Positions 1 to 10,148 of a stretch of DNA of 64,000 bases are shown here, piece after piece. The stretch is from Apostichopus parvimensis. Lineage: Eukaryota > Echinodermata > Holothuroidea > Aspidochirotida > Stichopodidae. Position numbers and translations under genes: made by a program. The notes below the pieces were generated by a model. That model was given only the letters and a program-made list of their open reading frames with translations. It was not told the origin of the DNA and searched no databases. The first letter of the stretch is position 1. Each line of letters opens with the position of its first letter. Where the stretch lies: the NCBI GenBank assembly GCA_000934455.1, contig KN883555.1, positions 1 through 64,000 of the forward strand. Direction: 5' to 3'.

Positions 1-148
1 CTTAGATTCATATTTAACGTCCATGATTATGAATTGTCAATTGTCAACAACTCTGTAACTGGACGACATACATTAATCTTGGAGTGACTCGAAATCTGGA
101 CCTTCTGATTGAAAGGCACCGGCGTTAACCACTGAGCTAACAGCCCTC
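1..148 (-). repeat. tRNA-derived SINE (family A), part cut by window edge
   Basis: Nearly the same 148 bases recur at 15939-16085. Read on the minus strand, the right end is a tRNA-like head: a box A-like stretch (TTAGCTCAGTGGTTAACG) then a decayed box B. The tail half lies left of the window. Box B is more damaged than in the second copy, so this copy looks older or has drifted further. It is not a working tRNA gene, because no cloverleaf can be completed. Confidence 0.75.
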
Positions 149-1881
149 TTTCTCTGCTGGGCAATGCAGCAATAAATATCAAGTGGTTGTCTCTCTTTTA
201 AGGAGTAAAGAATTTAGTTTGAACAGGATCTGATTTGGTGTGATCTCAGGAAATTACCTTCTGCACTTTAAACTAAACTGGGCTATCCAAAAGGGCTACA
301 TGAATTGGGTGAGAGATGTTTTAATTTATTTTCTGAATGTGTTAGTCAGAAGTGACAGTATCTTGGACACAGTAAGGCTGAGGTCACACCCAACTTTATT
401 CCAGGAAACTCTGAAATAAGCAGGGTGTAGGGATTTTACAAGTGAATTTGCTTTTGAAATAGATTTGCTTCGCTTTGAAGCAAAGATTAAATAAAGAAGT
501 GACTTAGAAACGTTTAGACGTCTTCAATCTTTCTGAATGTGTTCATAATTTCTTAACCTGTTCTGGTTGACCTCTTGGCATATTTAATTGTCTTGCCGGA
601 CTATAAAGATTACCTTTGGAGTCGCATGAAGCCTGAAAAGCATCTCTTTCTTCACAACAAGCTGTCAGGTTGTTTGAAGAACTTGCAAATTGTAAAAGAG
701 AAAGAAAATGTGCTCTTTGCAACATCTATAACCAACCATCTAGTCAGTTTCCACTTATACTTTGCTGGCTAAAGAGTTAGTGAACCAACAAAAGAAAGCT
801 TAGTGGGGAATTATACACCAACTTTGAATGAGCATAGAAAGTTTTGAATAGATTTTGACCAAATAACTTTGTTTCCAGAATTTACTTTGATACATCAAAT
901 GCAGGGAACTGTCACTTTGTTCTCAGGACGTTCACTAGGAATATATAATTGAGCACTGACCAATCAGGAAAGGTGATCATTTGAAAGAGCAAAGTACTTC
1001 ATTACATGGGTAGATTTTGACTAAATAACCTGTCAGGCACAAAAATGTCACTTTAGATGATCCGAATGACAACAGATATGTTTCTGATACAGCAATTGCA
1101 AGCTCTGTAGTTTGTTCTGCAGGACAATCGCTAGGAATATATAACTTAACCCAGACCTATCAGGAAGGTCGGCTATAAATAAAAATTTCACTGATATTTA
1201 TACCAGTCATGTCAACTTGAGAACAGTAATAAATAATTTGGAAGGGACAAACAGACATTGAGATGCCTATATCTCAGTCTTCTAGAGTCCTTCAGTTTGA
1301 TAGGTTTTAGGACCTCCAGAGAGGTTAAACCAGGCCTGTATGGTTCTAAGATCTCTTGAGGGGTTAAACCAGGCCTGGATGGTTCCAGGACCTCTTGAGG
1401 GGTTAAACCAGGCCTGGATGGTTCCAGGGCCTCTTGAGGGGTTAAACCAGGCCTGGATCTAGAAACTAATATTGAAGTACTTGCGGTGGGGTAGGAAATG
1501 AGCTATTTCAGAATTTGTCATTTTCACCAAATATGATAATATCTATATATATGATAATAGCTATGAACCATGTGTTCAATGTAAACAAATGAGCTGAAAA
1601 GATGTATCATGCTGTCATAGGTAGTTAATCAGAAACCCAAAATAGGGCAGACAGGATGATAATAATCCTACTGGAGTGTACTTGTTTGGAAAGATTACAA
1701 CAATGAAACATTGTTTGAAAGAAACACAAATTTTTTTCTAGTGTGGCATTCTTAGTCAATGAAATTGGTGTCATCTCATCTGATTCTGTGACAGGATAGT
1801 GTTTTTATCAAGACCAGCTGCAAAACACAAATTTGTAAAAGTTTTCAAAATCTGTTTTGCATTTTTGTTTTGATTCCTCAG
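149..1881. other. non-coding, intron or upstream part of the LRR gene
   Basis: No exon could be supported here. The stretch is AT-rich with frequent stops in all frames. It lies upstream of the first LRR exon seen and is probably intron of that gene. The only clear structure is a 39 bp minisatellite near 1302-1456, listed separately. Confidence 0.5.
1302..1456. repeat. 39 bp minisatellite, four units
   Basis: Four head-to-tail units of about 39 bases share the cores CTCTTGAGGGGTTAAACC and AGGCCTGGATGGTTC. The first unit is the most diverged and the last two are almost identical. The array lies upstream of the LRR exons, probably inside an intron. Confidence 0.85.
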
Positions 1882-1962
1882 TCTTTTCCAGCTATCCCTG
1901 GAGTACTTGGACATGTCTTACAACAAACTATCCTTCTTGCCAAATGAAGTCAAGCAGTTGAG
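1882..1962 (+). CDS. LRR gene exon (first one visible)
   Basis: Encodes one LRR (LSLEYLDMSYNKLSFLPNEV, then KQLR). The donor is AG|GTAAAA after 1962. Two acceptors are possible: CTCAG ending at 1881 and TTCCAG ending at 1891. The longer form adds three residues that fit an LRR, so it is preferred slightly. Either leaves a two-base overhang that joins correctly to the next exon. Confidence 0.75.
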
Positions 1963-4312
1963 GTAAAATGGTTGTGATTTGTAAAATATTTCAGCTACTA
2001 GTTTATATAGTTACTATATGAAGTGGAGTCTATTTTCTTTGAGTATCACTGTAAGGTATCACATAATATTCTTATGCTGTTAAAAGAATTATGAAGCAGT
2101 TTCATGCAAAGATTTCTAAACCTTTTCTAAACTTTCTTTTTTTAATAGTCATTTTGTAGTCAGTGTATTTTAAAAATGTTTGATTTTGGTGTGTTTGTTG
2201 TTTGGTGCTTAAACGACTACCCCAAAGGTTACCCTAGGATTTTCAACAACTTGATACTCGTAATGACGATATTAATAGCCTTCAAATTATCTTAAGAAAA
2301 TTTGGTCTCCAAATGTAGCTAGTGAAGGCCACAAATTTTGTGAATTTAGGATGGAATTGTTTTTTATTAGTGATTTGACTAAAGCTGGGGGTCTGTATAA
2401 ACTTCAATGATTTGCCTTGGGGGGGGGGGGTTCAGTCTTTTAAGCACTTTTGACATGGTAGCAATTATGTGCTGACAATCTTTTATTCAATCATATACAT
2501 ACAGTTTTGCAATCTTTAACAGTTCATCATACCACTCTTGCAGAGAGGAAGGCTTTTAAAAGTCTCTGACCATCATAACTTTTGAAATCAAAACTCATGT
2601 ATTTATTGCTGTTATTTTTGTTTGAACTCCAAAACAACGTTACTACTTCAAAATGAGATGGTACTATTGACAGGAAATAAATCTTCTTCTCGCAGATGTT
2701 TACGTTTCCTGAACCTTGAAGGGAATCAGCTAGCAGCATTGCCCTGCAGCTCTCTGAAGCTTTCCAATTTGAGATCCCTTAGGGTGTATAATAATTTTAT
2801 GCATCCTCTATTTTGGAGAGAAAACAGCCAGAATAATCCACAGGTGAGGTCAAACATTTAGCATTGAGTCAGTAACAAATAATTATCCAGGAAAGAAGTA
2901 AAATGTGGTTAAAATATAGTGAGTTTACCTAGCAAAATGATGATGTCAATGAATGTTGACCAAGATGTATTGATCGGTTTTTGTACTTAGTGTAATAATT
3001 TCTGTTTCCTGATACAAATTCTTAAATTTGGGGGGTTTCTATTTAGAATGTGACCAGAGGCAATTCTAGAGGAGAATACCCGCAACATGCATGATGTGGA
3101 GTGCTGAGTTGCACCCCAGGGATGATGATGTCCCCCAACATTTTTAAACTCTTTAGTTTACCTTTAGTATTTGTGAAAAAGAGAATATGCTATTCTTTAT
3201 CCAATAATATTCCAGGCCGCACAATGTACTCTGTTCCTTGTCAGGCCTGTTAACATTGTCGATCAATCATGTGCAAATCTTGAGAGTTTAATGTATTCTT
3301 TTTCTAAATTGAAACAAAAAATCTGAGGTTTTAAATTGAAAGCACGAGGATGTTCGTTCACATGGTTTACCGTTGGAATTTTTAGCTAAACTGTGTCTTT
3401 CCAGAGTGAGATGTACAAACAAGTAGCTAACAGTTGATATTTCCTTTCATTGAATCTTCACAGAGACTTACTGATTTAGCTCTGCTAATCTGTAAACAGG
3501 AGGACATTGAAAGTAAGGTACAGATCTCCAGTGAATTACAGAGAGACCTGGACAGGTATGCATGTTAACTTTACTTACATCAGTAAGACTGGAATAGAAC
3601 AATTGGAAATTATTTAACAATGTCTTGTCTAACTTTATTTAGCCTGCTATATTCACTGACCTGTGACTGAATGTAATTGGTGTGCCTAAGGAAGTGCTGA
3701 ATTGATTGCATACAGGTATTACAGGACTCAGCTGTCAGTGCTAGTATTTTAGTAATACATATACAGGGCTTGAATGTATCATGTTGTCTTCAAAATCAAA
3801 CCGCTAATGTCACACCTGGCAGATTTAATTTAATGTTCCTTTTTTTGTGAGAGAAATTATTTTGACTTTTTATAAATTGTCAATTACTTTTAAAGAACTC
3901 AATTATGCTGTCTAGGCCACCAAATAAATATAAACTTAAAAAAAATGTTATGCTGAGTTTCAGCACTGGTAAGTCTGTTGTCTGGTTAGTAACTCACCTT
4001 ATCCAAGGAATTATATTTATTACCTATATCTGTTGTCTCAATGCCATCTTTTCATTGTGTGTGAGGATTGAGTTGCCTCTAAAATCAAGATGACCAACTT
4101 TCATCTCTTTTATTTCCAGCTACACTATCTGTGAATGTTGTCACGGACCGTTGTACGGGCCTGGACTGCGGATCATCCGTCCTTGCAGCCGGGCCTTTGG
4201 TGTGGCTCATCTACCGTTTTTCTTTACTGCCTGTTCCCCTCAGTGTAGGGACTCATTCATGCAAAATGTAGAATCAGTCTCTGAAATCATTTACCGAGAC
4301 GATGGCTACTAG
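1882..4312 (+). CDS. leucine-rich-repeat protein with Cys-rich C-terminus, 3' part (four exons)
   Basis: Exons are about 1882 (or 1892)-1962, 2696-2843, 3464-3555 and 4120-4312. All have GT-AG borders and agree in phase. The first two encode leucine-rich repeats (LEYLDMSYNKLSFLPNEV, then LRFLNLEGNQLAALP and LSNLRSLRVYNNF). The third is a helical segment (LTDLALLICKQEDIE). The last carries a Cys/His-rich tail: C-x-C-C-H, a Cys about 17 residues on, then C-x3-C, ending IIYRDDGY-stop. Such a tail after LRRs resembles the zinc-ligand-like ends of the LRRC58/LRRC28/LRR1 kind, and the function is probably protein binding. Exact orthology was not settled. The N-terminal exons lie left of the window. 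An AATAAA follows the stop by 35 bases. Confidence is high for the exons and low for the family name. Confidence 0.8.
2696..2843 (+). CDS. LRR gene exon
   Basis: The acceptor is TTCTTCTCGCAG and the donor CAG|GTGAGG. It encodes CLRFLNLEGNQLAALP and LSNLRSLRVYNNFMHPLFW, which are two LRR cores and the start of the exit segment. The first base completes an Arg codon begun in the previous exon, and the exon ends on a codon boundary. Confidence 0.85.
3464..3555 (+). CDS. LRR gene exon, post-LRR helix
   Basis: The acceptor is TCTTCACAG and the donor AG|GTATGC. It is open in phase 0 for 30 codons: RLTDLALLICKQEDIE, then SKVQISSELQRDLD. This matches the helical linker that LRR proteins of this layout carry between the repeats and the Cys-rich tail. 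Confidence 0.8.
4120..4312 (+). CDS. LRR gene last coding exon, Cys-rich tail
   Basis: The acceptor is TTTTATTTCCAG. The first base completes a Ser codon. The peptide starts YTICECCHGPLYGPGLRIIR, continues PCSRAFGVAHLPFFFTACSP and QCRDSF, and stops at TAG 4310-4312. Seven Cys and two His, several closely spaced, suggest a small metal-binding or disulphide-stabilised fold. Confidence 0.85.
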
Positions 4313-4347
4313 TATGTCTACGTTCCCATCTGCAGTGCTTGTTCTTA

Positions 4348-4353
4348 AATAAA
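4348..4353 (+). terminator. poly(A) signal of LRR gene
   Basis: AATAAA lies 35 bases after the stop codon of the LRR gene, in an AT-rich stretch. Cleavage is expected 10-30 bases further on. It is the first canonical signal after the stop. Confidence 0.7.
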
Positions 4354-5254
4354 GCTTTCACATTGTGAGAAATCTATTTTTGAAACGATTTTGAAAGCTT
4401 TGTCTTCTATTTGTGTTTTTATAAGAAATTGGCATATTTTCATACAAAATATTTGGACAGAAATACAGTACTAAGAGTAAGCCAGATAACGATTGCTTGG
4501 AACGCTAACGTGTTTGGTAATGAAATGAAATGAATTTTTGACTTGGTGGGATATTTTCTGGTATTTGGTGAGATAGTTTAAAACAGTGCTGATATGATCA
4601 GCTGCTACAGGATATAAAAATATCAGAAGGCTTAAAAGATGTGTGATACAGAGTAACATTAACATAAAGATGAAAGTTATAATCATATTTACTAGTATTA
4701 TTGCTTGTATACCTCACTAACTGATCAAAGCCATTCACTGTCTATTGTAATGTTGGTTTGCAGACTAAAAGTAACTTGCAATTCATGTGCTAAAGTTGCA
4801 ATATCCTCATCAGTTGTGGAAGAATAGTATTTGTCAGACTTTTGCAAGACATGTAAGAGAAGATATTTTAAGTTAACAATGAAAAGACACATCTGTGAAA
4901 GTATATCTGCAATATCCTGTAAAACACTTCATACCAATAATAGGAGAGAGAAAAAGTGTTTTTGTTATAAAGACTATTTTTGCATGAAAATAAAGGCTTT
5001 TAAACTACATACTACTCCTGTAAACCGAGGCAAATTTTATGTGGAGTCTAAGGAGGACAAGAGAAGCATAACATATCATTTTTATCCTTTGTGTTCTGTA
5101 TTATATTATATTTAACTGTATTAAGATATTTAAATATTCACTCATTCTGTAAATAAATTCAGACCTTGAGAAATAAAGAAGTAAAACAAGAGTGCAATGG
5201 ACACTATGGTCCTTGCTTAGTGGAATATTAAAGTGTTGTATGTCATCATTTATA

Positions 5255-5560
5255 CCCACATGTACCAGCTATTAACCAACAACTGTATAACAAGTTTGGT
5301 TACAACCAAATTATTGCAATATAAAGTAAATGTGGGCCCAAAGAATGTATCCCAAATGCATTTGAGGTGGAAACTAGAGCAGCAATACTGCAACTGTATA
5401 CCAAGTTTGGCTACAATTCAACTTACAGTTGCAGAGTTTTTGCAATGTAAAGAAAATGTGGGCCCAAGGGGTCCCAAAAATATTGGGCCCCACAAATTTG
5501 GGCCCAGAGAAATTGTTTCTGGCCCAGATGGTCCCAATAAAATTACTTTCACTGTAAGTA
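5255..5560. repeat. GGGCCCAA-rich duplicated repeat
   Basis: A roughly 80 base unit (AACTGTATANCAAGTTTGG, then TTGCAATRTAAAG and AATGTGGGCCCA) occurs twice, near 5279-5341 and 5390-5465. A stretch packed with GGGCCC/GGTCCC blocks follows, to about 5545. It gives collagen-looking Gly-Pro strings on both strands (for example GPRGPKNIGP on +), which is a by-product of the GGGCCC words and not evidence of a gene. It is probably part of a dispersed repeat. Confidence 0.6.
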
Positions 5561-8500
5561 TGACATCACTTTCGAACAACACAGAAATACAAAAACTTTT
5601 GTGTTCCACAAAAATTTTCTTTGATTGGCACACCAAGTTTATTTCTTATTCCATTATTCCTGTTACTATTCTGGTGGATTAAAGTAATAACAGCTTATGC
5701 TGTCAGGTGCCATATCTTTCATTATTGGGAGATCAAGGTTCCTGATAGGTACAACAACAGGTAGCTGGAATGCAAAGACTAGGTCAAATAGTTAATGACA
5801 CAAATGATTAACTTCATCAAACCAGCACAACAAGTGTGAAGGCCAACCACAAACTGTATTCAATAAATTTATCAATAAATAAATTTATCCTGCTATTATT
5901 TATTACCTTGGTATGTCACACTCACCATGTCAAAACATCTTCATAAAACAGAAACAACAATATAAATGACCTTCATTACAATCTCCTTCCAACATAAATG
6001 AGCAATAAATTAAATGTAAAAGTGGAAAGTCAGACCAACATGGAACAGGTTACACAATCTACAATCATTCATAGATGAAGCACCAAATATCCTAAAGGAT
6101 AATGTCATCGTTATACCTAACTGGTCTTAATTCTGCCAGTACTGCTGTTTTCCATTTAGATTGGTGAAAAAACGAAAATTAATGATATTTTGAAGCGTGC
6201 AATATAATCTTGTTTCATATTGCCTTTGTGATTTATCAACTAAGGAATATAATCATTGTATTATTCAAGGACAACAAAAGCAATATCACATGTTGGTTAT
6301 CAGTGACACCACAAATCATTTTTATAATGTAGTTTCTGTAATAAAGTAGAGAAATTTTGGTCTTGAAGGTTCTTGCTTTTTAGCTCAGTATTAATCCAAA
6401 CCATCTAAGAGACCGCAAAATAGACTGGCAACTTCATTTGAGATAATATTTGAGATAATATTATGTTGAAATATGTTTTACTTGATGTGCAAAGCCACTT
6501 CAAAGGAAAGGCAGATAATACAAGTACTTTTCACTTTGCCATTGACAGTCTTTAAACAGAGTGACTAACCCAACAATTCTGTGCTTTATATTAAATGTTG
6601 GTCTGAGGATTGAGCTGATATGTCATCAGAATGGAGGGAAACACATCAAGAACTCTGGAGATACAAAATTAAAACATGGGCTGCTAGAAATGAATCTACT
6701 TTAACAGCTTGTAGTCCAAAAAAAGCCTTCAGCACCTAACAATATTTCACAATGTCAAAACTTACTAAATGTGAACAATAAAGTACTAGAACCTATGGCT
6801 GTTTGAACAGGAGTAAATGCATCTGCATTTGTGTAGGCCAACAGAAGCCAGTACAGTACATGATCAAGTAGAGGGCTTAAAAAAAAAATCAAATCTTGAT
6901 TGCTCTTGTTCGCTTCAAATGCTTTCATTAGAAATGCCAGAAAATATACCAGATATCAGATGGAGGACACTGCACCTAATCATGGGACACCGGTTCATGG
7001 GACTGTCAATCTAAAGCTGGACATCTGGCCGCCCTACTGTCTGGCTATAAGTCACACATCTGGCCACCACAGCCACATCCTGTCTCTTCCAATGTTACTG
7101 ATAGCAGTAGTTACATTTACCATTACACATAGAATGTTATTAAAGGTTTCATGAAATAAAATACAATAACTTGGTATGCCATTATTTAATACATGGGAAG
7201 TGTATTTTAAAATATCTCATGTTTGAACTTGGGAAAAGAAATCATACAACAAAAATGAATTATTTGCAGGTTCCACTATATAGAGCAAATAGTAAAAGTG
7301 ATGTAATCAATATCATGAAAGTCATATTACAGCCCTGAAGTAATTTACAGTCCTTACAAACAGGTGGATGTTATAACATTACTACAAAGCTAATCCCCAA
7401 AATTGTAAAATTGATAATTGAAATGAAAGTAAAAAAAAACAATACCTTGAAAGGTATCTGCTATCAGCCTAAATTGTCAGATTTGTATTAGAAATTCCAT
7501 TGGTTATATATATGCATATTTTTAAGATCAAAGAGGGGCTGAAGGCTTAGTAAATACATGATTTTGTTTTTTGTGCTGGAAAATATTTATGTAAATGGCT
7601 GTAATCTTGTCCAAAGGGTGAGACACCGTGTATTTTCTATAAATACAAATATGTCTTTTTCATCTGAAATGAGCGACACACTGGCTAAAATATGCAAAAT
7701 GTGTCTATAATTTAAATATTCAAATTGAACCGTATTCCGGTGAATGAATAACTTGAATTCATTAAAATAGCTGAGAAACAAGTTACCCTGTTGATGGTAA
7801 AAAGACAAAAAAAAACATTTAAGGAAACATAAGAAATATTTAGAAAACATTTTGAACTAAATAATTTATAATCTGAAGTTTGATATTACTCGATAGCTTG
7901 TTCAATTCTACAAACATTGTAAACCATTATATTTAAGCAGCATTTTGAGGTTGGTCATTAACACTTTTCTCATCTACAACAAAGAACAAGCAAAAAATAA
8001 CAATTGCGATTGTTCAAACTAAGAGAACATCCTGCATCCTTTGTCTTTGCTTCTCCAAATGAACGTTACTGTCTCAGTAATTAACACATTATATTTTATT
8101 TCAAAGTTTTGGTCACCCAGTAAAAAGGAAATTCTCAAAATGTGTTCATTTTCATGTGCAACATTTGGTCATTCAGACATTAATTTCAATAACAATTCAG
8201 GTTAATTCTATAAAAGGTATAATAAGATTTTAAAATGAACAACTCCTGTCAACAAATGTTCAATTGTTTCAAATTTTAAATATTACTTGGGACATTTTAA
8301 GAATTCCCCACCCCCCCAAATTTTTTTTTTTAAGGAATCTATTTCAATTTTTTTTATCACATTTGCATCATTTTGAAATAAGACCAAAAGTTATGATTTT
8401 TTTCTTCATCTAAAAGAGTAAGCACAAACATTTAATTCTTTTCTAGAAGATTAAATCGTACCACTGAACAAATATCTACAAAATGACACAACACAGTAAA

Positions 8501-9422
8501 CAGTGTTCAATCATATCATAAACACACATGCACCACATCACAACACATGCAATAAATACTCTGTATGATAAACACTAACAGCAAATCATGTATGATTTAA
8601 AGAGATGGTTTTACACGGTAGAATGGTCGGATTGTGACTGGCACAGTTTGATAATTTGGATGACTGAAGTTTTTTTTAAGAGGCGTACTAATATGTGTTA
8701 TTACAGTAAATAAAGATTCTTAGGAAAAGAAACATTAGGGAATGGAGTGCAATGTTTTAAAAGAATATATTAAATATTTAAACTCCACCTGGGGGAGAGG
8801 GGGGGGGGAGTGGGCATTCATTTTCAGTAATGACTTGAATCTTATGGGCAGGATAATAATATGTAATACATTCTTGTAAATACTGCACTCTATTCATAAA
8901 TTTTTCACTTTTCAATGCATCTTTCATTGAGAATCATCATCACACTTCTCAATCAAATCATGAAACCAATCAGCAACTTGTGACAATTACTGATTGGGAG
9001 AGCAACGAGTCCAGCAGTGACCATGTGAAAACTTTCTTCAGAACTTCAGAAGGTATTTGTCCAATAAGAGGATGAGAGCTAAACTTTACGACGTGACATA
9101 TTTACTGTTTCAAATGCTGAAAAAGGATTCATTTCTGCCGATAACTACCCTCACTGATAAAATAGCTCAACAAGCACAGTGCTGATGAATATCATTATGT
9201 CTTTAAAGGAGAATCAAACCAATCCAAATCATCACGAACATACGGGACGGAGATGGTTATTAGGTATGACATCACACTTTGAGAAATGTCACAAAATAGC
9301 AGCTTTGTGACATGACATTTAAACAAACAATAAGATATCTGCCAAGTGGAACAAGATATTTCCGTAAACCGTTTGGAGAAGTCGTTCCCCCCTAGCATCT
9401 CTATCATATTGATTTTTTTTCC

Positions 9423-9428
9423 TTTATT
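9423..9428 (-). terminator. candidate poly(A) signal of beta-carbonic anhydrase
   Basis: Minus-strand AATAAA about 530 bases downstream of the beta-carbonic anhydrase stop, in AT-rich DNA. Other AATAAA words exist further down, so the choice is tentative. Confidence 0.35.
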
Positions 9429-9956
9429 AAAACCTTCTCTTCATACCTGTGAAAACTTTGTGAGGGCGACAGATATATTTACGTTATTCATACATTAAAA
9501 GGTCTTGATGAATGAGTATCATCATTACTATTATTATTATTACTATAAATTAGAATGAATAAATATAATTTCAAAACAAAAGACAGTGCCTTCCTCTAAG
9601 TCAACTGACCATCAAGGCTTTCTGGTTTGTATTTCTAATGTTATCAACACATAACTATGATGGAGGGATGTTTAAAAGATTGCAACCATGTATAGGAAAC
9701 ATTTGTGCAGTTTCTTAGTATGATAAACTTCAAAGACAGCATTTGTACTCTATATTTAAATTTCAACTGTGACATATTTTTCCCTGCTTCAACAGAAATT
9801 CTCTGGTTGTCAGATAAAACAATTTAACATGTTAATAATCTTCAGAGCTTTCTATACTACTGGATGTGACTGAAATTTTACGTCACACTTTTACTAGATT
9901 TGAACAGACATTTTCTTGTTTTTGTGAGTTAAATACCACCCTACGACACTTGTCCG

Positions 9957-10148
9957 TTACGTCCTGTCATGAACTTGCTCTTTGACACTCTGCACTTCTA
10001 CGAACCGCATCTTCTGCCAATTGAAGATGTGCGTGGTCTGGTCGTGGACGTCCACCCACATACCTTGAAGTTGTACGGAATTCCCACGTAGAGTATCTTG
10101 TAGAAAGTTGTGGGAGCATATATTCTCTATCTGCTGCAAGACATTAAT
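9957..10148 (-). CDS. beta-carbonic anhydrase exon 4 (C-terminus)
   Basis: 63 codons plus TAA (9959-9957), acceptor GTCAACAG. INVLQQIENICSHNFLQ matches the conserved VNTLQQIENVASYGFL block of animal enzymes, followed by QLQGMWVDVHDQTTHIF, a typical beta-strand end. Confidence 0.92.
   Translation of the reverse strand: MNVLQQIENICSHNFLQDTLRGNSVQLQGMWVDVHDQTTHIFNWQKMRFVEVQSVKEQVHDRT

Larger units (their letters stand above)
4380..9956. other. gene-free stretch between convergent genes
   Basis: No coding exon is supported. The DNA is AT-rich with many short frames of no recognisable content. It separates the 3' ends of the LRR gene (+) and the beta-carbonic anhydrase (-), so it probably includes the latter's 3' UTR. 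A minus-strand AATAAA at 9428-9423 lies about 530 bases past that stop. A GGGCCC-rich repeat at 5255-5560 is listed separately. Confidence 0.5.

Noticed and set aside
4831-5115. 94-codon Cys/Lys-rich frame, zinc-finger-like at first sight
   Set aside because: Cys and His spacing fits no finger type, codon use is AT-driven, and there are no splice partners.
5233-5682. 149-codon frame with collagen-like Gly-Pro content
   Set aside because: Gly-Pro appears on both strands because of GGGCCC words, there is no regular Gly-X-Y, and the stretch is a duplicated repeat.
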